The notes beneath the pieces were generated by a model. That model saw only the letters and a list, made by a program, of their open reading frames with translations, was not told where the DNA came from and searched no databases. The translations under genes and the position numbers were made by a program. Positions 1 through 8,393 of a DNA stretch of 64,000 nt are shown piece by piece. The stretch is from Hyphomicrobium sp. 99 (lineage in GTDB: Bacteria > Pseudomonadota > Alphaproteobacteria > Rhizobiales > Hyphomicrobiaceae). How positions within the stretch are numbered: the first letter of the stretch is position 1; each line of letters opens with the position of its first letter. The stretch covers positions 2,367,545 through 2,431,544 of the forward strand of contig NZ_KQ031382.1 in the NCBI RefSeq assembly GCF_000384335.2. Reading direction: 5' to 3'.

Positions 1-442
1 AATAAAGGGGCTGCCATGCGTCAGCGAGCTTTTTGAGCTCGGTGCCACGAGCGATGAGATTATCAGCTCGATTTTGCAAGACCTGCACGAAGTTCCGGTC
101 AAATTGACCGTCTTCCATGCGAGACATCATGTTCTCAATTCTTTCGCGGCGTCCTTCCGCCCGTGCACGGATCGCGTCCTCGACTGCTGGCCAGTACTGC
201 ATTTGATCGGGCCTTAGCTGCAAGGCAGTCCTCACAATATCGATCCGATTAGTGGTGACGTCATCCCTGCCTTGGGTTTGCCCTCTTTGCATCCCTTGCA
301 TTCCCTGCATCCGTTGCATCGGCTGCATGCCCTGCATCTCTTGCATTGGCATCCCTTGCATTGGCTGGGCTGTTTGCGCGATGGCGAGTGATGGAGCGGC
401 AGTTAGGAATGCCGCAAAGCCGTACGCAATACATCTCGACAT
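1..442 (-). CDS. Met/Gln-rich periplasmic LTXXQ (Spy/CpxP-like) protein, partial
   Basis: The reading frame starts at ATG 442 and runs off the window start, so the C-terminus is missing; about 147 residues are visible. A signal peptide (hydrophobic stretch to about residue 22, ending A-I-A-Q) is followed by a low-complexity segment of roughly 25 residues built from repeated M-Q-G-M and M-Q-x-M units, then a helical region with an L-R-P-D-Q motif. That motif and the Arg/Glu-rich helices resemble the LTXXQ family of Spy/CpxP periplasmic chaperones. Met-rich MxxM repeats are known in periplasmic copper-handling proteins, so a link to metal stress is possible but inferred. The opposite strand carries a Cys-rich frame here that is only the shadow of the Met codons. 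Confidence 0.75.
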   Translation of the reverse strand, partial: MSRCIAYGFAAFLTAAPSLAIAQTAQPMQGMPMQEMQGMQPMQRMQGMQGMQRGQTQGRDDVTTNRIDIVRTALQLRPDQMQYWPAVEDAIRARAEGRRERIENMMSRMEDGQFDRNFVQVLQNRADNLIARGTELKKLADAWQPLY

Positions 443-942
443 GTTGAACTCCTGTTTCTATCGCGATTGTTAGAAGCTACGGATAAGCCGGCTGCAGGTT
501 GGCCGATGCGTCGTCTTTATGGATCGATATCGAAGTTTGGAGTCTTGTCTCCGGCGAGGTGCCGATAGCAGTGTTTATGATCGCAGAGCTGTTTCTCTAA
601 TGTCTGTCGCGCTCACGGAAGACAACCAAGCGTCATCATCCGTTTTCACTGCGTGACGTTGGGGGGCTGCCCAAAATAGTGGAACGGGCAGTCATTCCCA
701 TCAGACCTGCGTCTTATCATCAGGCCAATGCATCGCTGCATAATATCCAACATGCCATCTCCCGGGTCAAATTACGATGACCGCCCATTTCGGAGATGAG
801 GAATTTTGTGAATGGCGAGAGCTGTAGGTTCATCGCAAACAAGCATAATAGTTTGGGTAATGTCTAAAAATGTTCTCCTCTACGTCTCAAACGCCAACAC
901 TCTTTCAATCCATCTTCACGGTGCGGCTCGCCAACACCCAAC
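443..942. other. Gene-free stretch
   Basis: These 500 bases lie between the start of the LTXXQ protein and the stop of the response regulator. I see no convincing reading frame, RNA gene or terminator. A 6-bp inverted repeat with a 13-base loop (667-672 and 686-691) is the only structure noted and has no T-run. The part just above 442 should carry the promoter of the LTXXQ gene. Confidence 0.5.
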
Positions 943-1599
943 CTAAACGCCCCCAGGCTCTGCGAGGGAAGCAACCAGACCCCGTCGCATGCAGAGATAG
1001 ACGAGCTCAATGTCGGACCGAACGCCGAGCTTGGATTTGATTTGGTAGTGGTAGTTCGCGACGGTCTTCGGACTGAGGTTGAAGGCCGCCGCAATTTCGT
1101 CGGCCGATTTGGCGTCCAAGATCATACGAAGGATTTCGAATTCCCGCGGCGAAAGCTGATCCACAACGGACACTTCCTCGCAGAGCGTGTTTTTGGCGAT
1201 GGCTTGATTGATCTCAGCGCAAAGTGCCGGGCGTCCAGCGAAGACTTCGCGGATTGCGCTCACCAATACGTCTGGCGGACTGCTTTTTGTAACGTATCCT
1301 CGCGCCCCGGCGCGAAAGGCCTGCTGCGCATAGCTCGCGCTGGCATGCATCGTGAAAATCAGCACGCGAGCAGCGGAATCCAATTGCCGTATCTGCCGAA
1401 CGAGATCGATCCCTCCCCGCCCGGGCATTGAAATATCGATGACGGCGACGTCCGGACTGCTTTTCTTGAACGCCTCATAGCCCGATGCGGCGTCATACGC
1501 TTCGGCGATGATCTCGATGCCTTGATGCTTCTCGATCAGCCTCCGATAGCCCTCGCGGACAACGGCATGATCATCGACCAGAAGGACTCGGATGACCAT
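943..1599 (-). CDS. NarL/FixJ-type response regulator
   Basis: 218 residues. The N-terminal receiver domain (about 3-120) has the acidic pair D9-D10, phosphorylation site D55 (in V-I-D-I-S-M-P) and K104 in the V-T-K-S-S motif. The C-terminal LuxR-type helix-turn-helix (about 148-210) contains L-S-P-R-E-F-E-I-L and L-S-P-K-T-V-A-N-Y. Architecture and length match the UvrY/GacA/NarL family. It follows the sensor kinase gene with only three bases between them, so the two form a cotranscribed two-component pair. The target genes cannot be told from sequence; the divergently placed secreted cupin is an obvious candidate. Confidence 0.92.
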   Translation of the reverse strand: MVIRVLLVDDHAVVREGYRRLIEKHQGIEIIAEAYDAASGYEAFKKSSPDVAVIDISMPGRGGIDLVRQIRQLDSAARVLIFTMHASASYAQQAFRAGARGYVTKSSPPDVLVSAIREVFAGRPALCAEINQAIAKNTLCEEVSVVDQLSPREFEILRMILDAKSADEIAAAFNLSPKTVANYHYQIKSKLGVRSDIELVYLCMRRGLVASLAEPGGV

Positions 1600-1602
1600 G
1601 TC

Positions 1603-2973
1603 TCAGGCTTCCCTCTGCGCGGTCGGGAATTCTACGTGCAGCCCGAAGCCGCCGCTGGGAAGTGGTCCAGCGGCAAACTTTCCACTGAGAGCCACCACGC
1701 GTTCGCGCATGCCGATCAGGCCCCATCCCGTCGCAAGCGAGACTCTGTCGTCGCTCGGCGAACCCGCTCCGTCATCGACGACCGAAAGCCTGACGCGTTC
1801 CTGCTCCGCATCGGCAAGCTGGTTTAACAGCACCGTTACATTGCGCGCATTGGCATGCTTCGACGCGTTGGTCAGGGCTTCCTGAATGATCCGGTAGACG
1901 TGAGCGCTGGTCTCGGCGCGTAGCTGCTCAACATCGCCAGTCGTTTCGAACGAAAATCTCGTGACTCCGTGGGCGATCTTGTTGTGCTGATCGATCAGCT
2001 CTTTGAGGCTTTGTATCAAACCCAGGTCGTCTATCTCCTGTGGTCTGAGGTAAGTGAGTGTCCGGCGCAACGATCTCATTGAGCCGGAAGCCATGTCTTC
2101 GAGCTGCCTCGCCTCGCCGACAAGTCCCGGTGCATCGCGTTGCGCGCCGGTACGAATGGATGCAGCAAGAGCGTTGAGCGCGGCAAGCTTCTGGCCAATC
2201 TCATCGTGAAGCTCGCGCGCGATATGGCGTCGCTCCTGCTCTTGGCTGTCCACAAGCCGACGCGCAAGCTCGGCCCGCTCTGATGTCACTTTGCCGAGTT
2301 CGTCCGTCAACGCATTGAAGACTTCGCTGATACGATTGAACTCGGCCAAACGGAACGCCGGCAAGCGGCACGCAAGGTCCCCGGTTGCTAAACGATTCAA
2401 CCCTGAAAGGATTTCCTTTGCTGGCAGAAGCGCTCGAGCGACGACGAGATATGTGACAAGACACAGCGTTGCGATCAGCACAGCCGATAAAAGCAGAAGC
2501 GGCGCGATCGTAGCCCACGCTTGCCCGGCTGTTGCGGCAGGGTCGAGAGACGCGGCCACCGTGCCATGCGATGCGCCTCGATAGGAAATCGGCCTGACAG
2601 CATCCAGACTCGGGCTGATGAATAACCGGTAGGCCTCGAAGAACCACGCTGGTGTCCTGATGGATGCGGTGTTCATGCCGCCACAGCTCGAACGCTGTGT
2701 CGTCCCATCGTCACCTCGCAATTCGACGCATTGGCCCGGCCGCAACGAGTACGTGGTGATGATGTCCCAATCCGGAAACCGCTTCGCAATGTCCGTCGAC
2801 CTATCAATGCGCGATAGCTGTAGCTCGAGTTGGCGAGCGACGAGTTCAGCAAGCTCCGTGTTCTGCTGCCTTGCCGCTCGCGCGGTCTCGTAAAGGACGA
2901 ATGCCGACCCGGCGAGGAAGCACGCGAGCGCCACCAGCGTGATCCGTCGAACCAAGAGCCACTTAAGATCCAT
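1603..2973 (-). CDS. NarX/UhpB-type membrane sensor histidine kinase
   Basis: 456 residues. A transmembrane helix near 9-28, a periplasmic sensing region to about 152, a second helix near 155-179, then a HAMP linker, a HisKA_3 dimerisation domain with phospho-acceptor H256 (R-E-L-H-D-E-I-G-Q) and an HATPase domain with the N-box E-A-L-T-N-A-S-K-H. Two periplasmic Cys (82 and 97) could form a disulfide. GAGGTGG just upstream of ATG 2973 is a good ribosome binding site. It is paired with the response regulator directly downstream. The stimulus is unknown. Confidence 0.92.
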   Translation of the reverse strand: MDLKWLLVRRITLVALACFLAGSAFVLYETARAARQQNTELAELVARQLELQLSRIDRSTDIAKRFPDWDIITTYSLRPGQCVELRGDDGTTQRSSCGGMNTASIRTPAWFFEAYRLFISPSLDAVRPISYRGASHGTVAASLDPAATAGQAWATIAPLLLLSAVLIATLCLVTYLVVARALLPAKEILSGLNRLATGDLACRLPAFRLAEFNRISEVFNALTDELGKVTSERAELARRLVDSQEQERRHIARELHDEIGQKLAALNALAASIRTGAQRDAPGLVGEARQLEDMASGSMRSLRRTLTYLRPQEIDDLGLIQSLKELIDQHNKIAHGVTRFSFETTGDVEQLRAETSAHVYRIIQEALTNASKHANARNVTVLLNQLADAEQERVRLSVVDDGAGSPSDDRVSLATGWGLIGMRERVVALSGKFAAGPLPSGGFGLHVEFPTAQREA

Positions 2974-3193
2974 GACGCCACCTCACTGCCGCCAAGCTAG
3001 AAGGCGCCGCCAAAGCTGTGAAGAGGCACAGCCGATGGCCAGGAAATTTGCCCAACGATCCTCGTGTGAACCGCCCTGTCGCGCCGGCAGGGCGCTTCGT
3101 ACTTTCCTGGCGAACGCTGAGCATTCCCCCCCGTGATTACGGCAGGCTTCATAACGCCTCTGACGAAAATCCCGCCAGCAATGGAGTGAACGA

Positions 3194-3661
3194 ATGATAT
3201 CAAAAGCTCTGATGGCCGCCGCGTTGATCGCGTTTACAAGTTCTGCGTTCGCGGAGGAGGCCACGCATCATGCAAAGGAATTGACCCCCGCCGACGTGAA
3301 GTTTGAAGACAACGCAGCGTTTCCGAAAGGCATCCGAACCGTGGTTCTTTACGGCGATCCGTCGAAGCCCGGATTGTTCATCCTACGGGTCAAGCTTCCG
3401 CCCCATTCGGTCATCGCGCCTCACACCCATCCAGTTTTCGAATCTGTTTCGATCATCACCGGCGCCATGGGCAGCGGCATGGGTGAGAAGGTCGACAAGT
3501 CGAAAGGGAAGGTACTCGAGGCCGGGGCCTTGCTCCTCCTGCCTGCCAACCATGCCCACTATGTGTGGTCTGAAGACCAGGAAACGATCCTTCAGGTCGC
3601 GGCCATCGGCCCGTTCGACCTGACCTACATCAATCCGAAAGACGATCCCCGAAAGAAATAG
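3194..3661 (+). CDS. Secreted single-domain cupin
   Basis: 155 residues with a signal peptide ending near A-F-A (residue 20). The mature part is one cupin barrel: P-H-S-V-I-A-P-H-T-H-P supplies metal-type His ligands, and a later L-P-A-N-H-A-H-Y segment is the second cupin motif. Periplasmic cupins of this size (DUF4437-like) often have no known substrate. It is divergent from the two-component operon across about 220 bases, which probably hold both promoters, so control by that system is plausible but not shown. Confidence 0.78.
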   Translation: MISKALMAAALIAFTSSAFAEEATHHAKELTPADVKFEDNAAFPKGIRTVVLYGDPSKPGLFILRVKLPPHSVIAPHTHPVFESVSIITGAMGSGMGEKVDKSKGKVLEAGALLLLPANHAHYVWSEDQETILQVAAIGPFDLTYINPKDDPRKK

Positions 3662-3927
3662 ATGAGGCCCCGATAGGGCAGTTCACACGCGCGTCGTAAC
3701 GGCCGCGGGCCTAGCGCTTGGCTGCTCCCAGCGTGAACCCCCGTCACTGCCTGCTCCGGAATCTTTAAAATGCAGCAAGACGCCGCTGACCGCTCGCAAA
3801 GCCTTGTCGGCGAACTCGTTAGCAAGTAAACGGTCGCATTCGGCCAAAACGCCGGACCCTTAGGGCGCCGGCGATCACTATTGGTTCGGCATGCAAATCG
3901 GACGTCATTGATCTCGCATGTTTCTTT

Positions 3928-4017
3928 GGAAGGGTGGCCGAGTGGTTTAAGGCACCGGTCTTGAAAACCGGCGTGGGCGCAAGTCCACCGTGGGTTCGAA
4001 TCCCACCCCTTCCGCCA
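3928..4017 (+). tRNA. tRNA-Ser (anticodon TGA)
   Basis: A 90-base class II tRNA. The 7-bp acceptor stem pairs 3928-3934 (GGAAGGG) with 4007-4013, followed by discriminator G and encoded CCA (4015-4017). The anticodon TGA is at 3962-3964 in the loop CTTGAAA. A long variable arm (about 3975-3995) and the T-loop TTCGAAT are present. All features agree with a serine tRNA reading UCA. No integrase or duplicated 3' end was found beside it. Confidence 0.97.
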
Positions 4018-4090
4018 GAGGCCCGAACATTCCAGGAGCAGCCGAACGCGTGGCGCCCCCCGGTCGCGTCTATCGGCAGATATTCGTTGT

Positions 4091-4116
4091 AAAAAAAAAA
4101 CGGGCCGAAAGCCCGT
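4091..4116 (-). terminator. Rho-independent terminator of the ABC ATPase/binding protein operon
   Basis: On the minus strand a 6-bp stem ACGGGC / GCCCGT (4116-4111 with 4105-4100), 5-base loop, is followed directly by ten T residues (4100-4091). It sits about 40 bases past the stop of the minus-strand ABC ATPase gene. Confidence 0.85.
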
Positions 4117-4156
4117 TATGTTTCTCCTACCTGCCGAGACTTCCAGCAACCCTAAA

Positions 4157-5248
4157 TCACACTGGCCTCTGCCCACTCATCCGCGCACCGGCCTCAGCAT
4201 CGAACATGGATATGCTGGAAGCAGGCGCGAACAGCGAGATGACGCTCCCCGGCTCCGGCATCGGCTCCCGCCAAGCCGTGACAGCGACCAAGCGGACCTT
4301 TCCTCCGACCGTTTCCAAATCGACAAGAAGCGATGCGCCGAGCGGCTGCAGGGCGACAACGGTCGCCGGAAAGCGAATGCCCTCACCATCCGAGGCTTCC
4401 AGTCGGATATCCTCCGGACGGCAGCCAAGAACGAATTTGGGACTAGTCGGCAACACGCAGCCGGCGCTGACGTCTGCCAGCGCACCGCCAACGGTTATGC
4501 CCGCGCCGTCACGTTTCAGGTCCAGGAGATTCATGCCCGGACTGCCGATGAAACGGGCGACAAAGGTGTTGGCAGGCGTCTTATAAACTTCGCGCGCCGT
4601 GCCGATCTGCTGGATCACGCCTTTGCGCATAATGACGATGCGCTGGGCCATCGTCATGGCCTCGACCTGATCATGGGTCACATAGATCACAGTCTTCTTC
4701 TGCTGTTCGTGGAAACGGATCAGCTCGGACCGCATTTCCTCGCGCATGCTCGCGTCGAGGTTCGACAGCGGCTCATCGAACAGGAAGACGTCCGGCTCTC
4801 GCACCATCGCCCGGCCAAGCGCCACACGCTGGCGCTGTCCGCCGGAGAGTTGCCTGGGCTTGCGATCGAGGAGGTCCGCGAGCCCGAGCAAACCGCTTAC
4901 CCGCGCCACCTGCCGCTCGCGCTCGACCTTGGGCATTCCTTTGACCCGCAGAGGAAAGGCCAAATTTTCCCCGACCGTCAAATGCGGGTAAAGAGCATAG
5001 CTCTGGAAGACCATCGCGATGTCGCGCTCGCTGGGACGCAAGCTCGTCACCGCGCGATCACCGATGAAAATTTCGCCGTGACTTGGATCCTCCAGTCCGG
5101 CGACCATGCGCAACAGCGTGGTCTTGCCGCAACCGGAGGGACCGAGAAGGACAGTGAATTCGCCGCTGCGAATCACAAGATCCAGCTCTGGAATAACATC
5201 CGTCGCACCAAAGCTTTTGGATACGCGGCGTAGAGAAACGTCGGCCAT
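4157..5248 (-). CDS. ABC transporter ATPase, UgpC/MalK-type
   Basis: 363 residues from ATG 5248. Walker A G-P-S-G-C-G-K-T-T, signature L-S-G-G-Q-R-Q-R, Walker B V-F-L-F-D-E-P-L-S-N-L-D and the H-loop are intact, followed by a C-terminal TOBE/MalK-like regulatory domain of about 130 residues. This is the CUT1 family that energises sugar, polyol and glycerol-phosphate importers. An ATG 33 bases upstream (5281) is also open but lies inside a GCCGGC hairpin; I chose 5248 because it places the conserved domain start normally. It follows the binding-protein gene by about 50 bases and works with the permeases on the other strand. Confidence 0.92.
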   Translation of the reverse strand: MADVSLRRVSKSFGATDVIPELDLVIRSGEFTVLLGPSGCGKTTLLRMVAGLEDPSHGEIFIGDRAVTSLRPSERDIAMVFQSYALYPHLTVGENLAFPLRVKGMPKVERERQVARVSGLLGLADLLDRKPRQLSGGQRQRVALGRAMVREPDVFLFDEPLSNLDASMREEMRSELIRFHEQQKKTVIYVTHDQVEAMTMAQRIVIMRKGVIQQIGTAREVYKTPANTFVARFIGSPGMNLLDLKRDGAGITVGGALADVSAGCVLPTSPKFVLGCRPEDIRLEASDGEGIRFPATVVALQPLGASLLVDLETVGGKVRLVAVTAWREPMPEPGSVISLFAPASSISMFDAEAGARMSGQRPV

Positions 5249-5297
5249 TAAAGTCTCACTGATGGTGGAGTGGGCCGGCATGAAGCCGGCCCTTTCA

Positions 5298-6614
5298 TTA
5301 CTTCTGATAACCGAGCGACTTCATCAGCTCGTCGAGATTTTTGTTGGCCGTGGTGATGGCTTCGCCGGACGAGGATTTTCCGACCCAAGCAGCAAACACT
5401 TGGTCGTAAACGGTCCGCTGCATCTCCACATACTCAGCAAGACCAGACGTCAGCGGCACAAGCACTTCGGTATCTTTGACCGGTTTCAGGAACGGAAATT
5501 TCTTCAGCCATTTATCCGTGTTGTAGATGTCGGCGCGATAGGCCCCTGAGGCACCGGCCTCAAGCATGATGTCTTGGCCTTCGGCACTCGTGACGAACGC
5601 GATGAACTGATAGGAAGCGTCCGGCTTCGGCGCATTGGCTGCAATGGCGATCTGGTAGCCGCCGATATAATCGGTCCGCTTTCCGTCGAGAGTCTCACGC
5701 GGAGGCAGCGCATAGGCGACCTTGCCGAGAACCTTGCTGGTTTCTGGATTTTCGATATCGGGGAAGAATCCGAACCAGTTGATGTACATTGCAGCGTTGC
5801 CCTGCATGTACGCATTGGTGGCTTCGGCGTAGCCCATCTCGTTGGCGCCAGGCGCAGTGAAAGGCCTGATTTCGAGATAGCGATCCAGCGCCTTCTTGCC
5901 GTTGCCGTCGTTCTCCAGCATCGGCTTGAAATTCTTGTCCCAGACGAACTGAGTGGAATTCGGCGGCATCGGAAGACTTGCGAGACGAACGGTCCATTCG
6001 GAATACCCGCCATCCTGCTCGCCCGGCATGCTCACGACGCCGTAGACGTTGTTGGTGGGATCGTTCAGCTTCTCTGCATAGGACTTGAATTCATCCCACG
6101 TCTTCGGCGGCTCCTTCAGGCCGGCCTTCTCGAAAAGATCGGTGCGGTATCCCATCACTTCAATGAAGAAATCGACGGGCGCAGCCCAACGCTTGCCGTC
6201 AATGACGTCGTAGGCATCCGCAATGCCCGGCAAGAAAGCGTTCCACTCGACTTTCTCTTTGGCTTTCTCCTCGAGGGGCTCGAACGGCTGAACCCACTTG
6301 TTCTTCACGAAAATTGGCAGCCAGATGCAGTCCAACACCATCATGTCGTATTCGTCGGACCCAGCGGTACCGAGCAAAACTTCTTTGTTGTAGGCATCCG
6401 AGTAAGGGAACTGGTCGACGGTGACTTTGATACCGGTCTTGGTTTCGAAAACCTTCGCAGCCGCCTTGAGGCCGAGACCGTAGGGCTCGCCAGTGGCAAT
6501 GATCCTGAGCTCTTCCGCTTTCGCGACAGAAAGCGTTCCGCCAAGAGCTGCAGCCAGCACCGAGCTTCCCAACAGCACCGCGCCAGCATGCTTCGCCAAA
6601 TTCCTAGAGCTCAT
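5298..6614 (-). CDS. Extracellular solute-binding protein family 1 (CUT1-type)
   Basis: 438 residues. Start ATG 6614 is preceded by AAGGGG at correct spacing; a longer frame to 6677 has no such site. The signal peptide ends near A-K-A (residue 33). The mature protein has the family 1 features E-E-L-R-I-I-A, a V-F-E-T-K-T-G-I-K-V segment and D-M-M-V-L-D. Ligand cannot be read from the sequence. Neighbours (CUT1 ATPase, two permeases, a choline-kinase-like phosphotransferase and two GlpA/B-like flavoproteins) suggest a small polyol, amino alcohol or glycerol derivative rather than an oligosaccharide. Confidence 0.92.
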   Translation of the reverse strand: MSSRNLAKHAGAVLLGSSVLAAALGGTLSVAKAEELRIIATGEPYGLGLKAAAKVFETKTGIKVTVDQFPYSDAYNKEVLLGTAGSDEYDMMVLDCIWLPIFVKNKWVQPFEPLEEKAKEKVEWNAFLPGIADAYDVIDGKRWAAPVDFFIEVMGYRTDLFEKAGLKEPPKTWDEFKSYAEKLNDPTNNVYGVVSMPGEQDGGYSEWTVRLASLPMPPNSTQFVWDKNFKPMLENDGNGKKALDRYLEIRPFTAPGANEMGYAEATNAYMQGNAAMYINWFGFFPDIENPETSKVLGKVAYALPPRETLDGKRTDYIGGYQIAIAANAPKPDASYQFIAFVTSAEGQDIMLEAGASGAYRADIYNTDKWLKKFPFLKPVKDTEVLVPLTSGLAEYVEMQRTVYDQVFAAWVGKSSSGEAITTANKNLDELMKSLGYQK

Positions 6615-6665
6615 CCCATCACCCCTTTTCAGGCCTGCACTTTCGTGACAGTAAAAGGAAATGAT

Positions 6666-6726
6666 CACAAAACGCAAATGATATGATTGATAGTGATTGT
6701 TTTGTGCGCACCTGATCGATTATAAT
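6666..6726 (+). promoter_or_regulatory. Divergent operator/promoter of the DeoR-controlled locus
   Basis: A perfect 8-bp inverted repeat CACAAAAC (6666-6673) and GTTTTGTG (6699-6706) with 25 bases between the arms lies between the divergent binding-protein and DeoR genes. A plausible sigma70 promoter towards the DeoR gene has TTGTTT (6698-6703), a 17-base spacer and a perfect TATAAT (6721-6726). The right arm of the repeat overlaps the -35 box, as expected for a repressor site. The predicted start of transcription falls at about 6733, the ATG itself. Confidence 0.6.
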
Positions 6727-6732
6727 GCGGCA

Positions 6733-7524
6733 ATGCAAAAATCGAAGCGAGCCCCCGGCGTGCGCCGGGCCGAAATCCGGCGCATCCTCCGCACGCAGCA
6801 ATCTGCGACGGTGGAAGAACTGTGCGCGCTTTTGAATGCCTCGCCTGCAACAATTCGGCGAGATCTCGCAGCTCTTGCTGACAATGATGAACTTGAGCGG
6901 AGCCACGGCGGCGCGGTCGCACCGCTTCTCCGCGAAGCCGAACAAAATTTCGCGCAGCGCGAATCCATCGACGCCGGAGAGAAGCAAGCAATCGCGGAAG
7001 CGATCCTTCCCCTGCTCACGCCCGGAAGCACGTTGTTCATGAACGACGGCTCGACCGTGATGGCGATTGCGAAACTGATCGTCGAGAGCGGGATAGAGTT
7101 GTTCGTCGCGACACCGGCCGTCAACGTCGCCGCCAAGCTCTCTGAGAGCCGCTCGATCACTGCGTGTTTGCTCGGCGGATTTGTGCGTCAGACCTCGTTG
7201 GCGACGTCCGGTCCTTTTGCTGAAGCCATGGCTGCCCAGATCAACGCCGATCTCGCAATCATTTCGCCCGATGGCCTGCATCCCGAACAGGGACTGACAT
7301 TCCTGAATGCGGAGGATGCCGCTCTTGCCCGAAGAATGGCGTCTCAATCGAAACGCGTTGCGGCAGTAGCGACCAAGGCAAAGCTCATGTCCGTCAAACG
7401 AGTCATCGGCGTCGCGATGTATGCGGTCGATCAACTGGTGTGCGGCTGCTCGCGCGCCGAAATCCCCTCGGCACTCATGGAGAGCGGCGTGAAAATTCTA
7501 TCGCGATCGAAGGAAAAAGCATGA
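6733..7524 (+). CDS. DeoR/GlpR-family transcriptional regulator
   Basis: 263 residues. An N-terminal winged helix-turn-helix (about 12-58; A-T-I-R-R-D-L is the recognition helix motif) precedes a DeoRC sugar-phosphate sensor domain. The family usually represses catabolic operons and is released by a phosphorylated intermediate, which fits the kinase encoded three genes downstream. The chosen ATG 6733 has no ribosome binding site but lies 7 bases after a TATAAT box, so the message may be leaderless. The stop overlaps the start of the next permease gene (ATGA). Confidence 0.9.
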   Translation: MQKSKRAPGVRRAEIRRILRTQQSATVEELCALLNASPATIRRDLAALADNDELERSHGGAVAPLLREAEQNFAQRESIDAGEKQAIAEAILPLLTPGSTLFMNDGSTVMAIAKLIVESGIELFVATPAVNVAAKLSESRSITACLLGGFVRQTSLATSGPFAEAMAAQINADLAIISPDGLHPEQGLTFLNAEDAALARRMASQSKRVAAVATKAKLMSVKRVIGVAMYAVDQLVCGCSRAEIPSALMESGVKILSRSKEKA

Positions 7525-8393
7525 AGGGGCCTAATGCGCGGGCGGCTCGTCAGGGCCTTTGGTTTTTTCTCCCCGCTGGTGTGTTTCTAACCGTCATCCT
7601 GATTTATCCGATGTTGTACTCGCTCTATGCGAGTCTAACGAACATGCGGCTGACGAGCCCAATCACGCGTTTTGTCGGGCTCGATACATATGCAGGCGTG
7701 CTGACGAACAGCGCGTTCGGCAGTTCGCTCGCTTTGACTTTGATTTTTCTTGTCGCTGCAATCTCGCTCGAATTCCTGATCGGTTTCGCTCTCGCGCTGT
7801 CCTTTAAATCGATGCGGCATACGCATCCGATCCTGCGCGCTCTGCTCATGCTGCCGTTGATGGCGACGCCGGTCAGCGTCGGCCTGGTCTGGAAGCTGAT
7901 GCTCAACAGTGACTTCGGAATCGTCCCCTATATCGGCCAACAGTTGGGCTTCGGTACGCTTCTCTGGCTCGCGGATCCCATTCTTTCGATGGTGTCAGTG
8001 ATCATCATGGACGTCTGGCAATGGACGCCTTTCATGTTTCTGATTCTGCTCGCTGGGCTCGAGGGTTTGCCGGAGGAGGTCTTCGAAGCGGCTGAAGTTG
8101 ACGGATCACGGTCATTCGACTTGCTGATCCACATCACGCTGCCACTAATGTCCCGGATCATTGCGGTGGCGCTGGCATTCCGCGTGATGTTTGCGATCGC
8201 GACATTTGACACTGTCTTCGTTCTGACGAAGGGCGGCCCCGCGCGCGCGACGGATCTCATCACGCTCCTCATTCAGCGCGAGGGACTGGTGAACCTCAAC
8301 GTGGCTCTGGCATCGGCGATGTCGTTCCTTGTGTTGCTGATGGTCACGGCGTTCAGCGCATTCACATTCAAGCGAGTGCTGGCCAATGGATAA
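7521..8393 (+). CDS. ABC transporter permease, MalF/UgpA-type
   Basis: 290 residues with six predicted membrane helices and the EAA loop E-A-A-E-V-D-G-S-R in the C-terminal half, typical of CUT1 permeases. ATG 7521 overlaps the DeoR stop by four bases (ATGA), so translation is coupled. It pairs with the next gene to form the heterodimeric channel and is presumably driven by the ATPase on the other strand. Confidence 0.93.
   Translation: MKGPNARAARQGLWFFLPAGVFLTVILIYPMLYSLYASLTNMRLTSPITRFVGLDTYAGVLTNSAFGSSLALTLIFLVAAISLEFLIGFALALSFKSMRHTHPILRALLMLPLMATPVSVGLVWKLMLNSDFGIVPYIGQQLGFGTLLWLADPILSMVSVIIMDVWQWTPFMFLILLAGLEGLPEEVFEAAEVDGSRSFDLLIHITLPLMSRIIAVALAFRVMFAIATFDTVFVLTKGGPARATDLITLLIQREGLVNLNVALASAMSFLVLLMVTAFSAFTFKRVLANG

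Noticed and set aside
252-473. Cys/Pro-rich plus-strand frame
   Set aside because: It is the antisense of the Met/Gln repeat of the LTXXQ protein gene; the Cys-Ile-Pro repeats come from complementing ATG-CAA codons.
667-691. Inverted repeat as insertion-sequence end or terminator
   Set aside because: Only six base pairs with a 13-base loop, no T-run and no transposase remnants nearby.
3928-4017. tRNA-Ser as integration site of a genomic island
   Set aside because: No integrase, no duplicated tRNA 3' end and no change in gene style follows it.
5574-6686. 370-codon plus-strand frame
   Set aside because: Antisense to the binding-protein gene, which has a signal peptide and family motifs.
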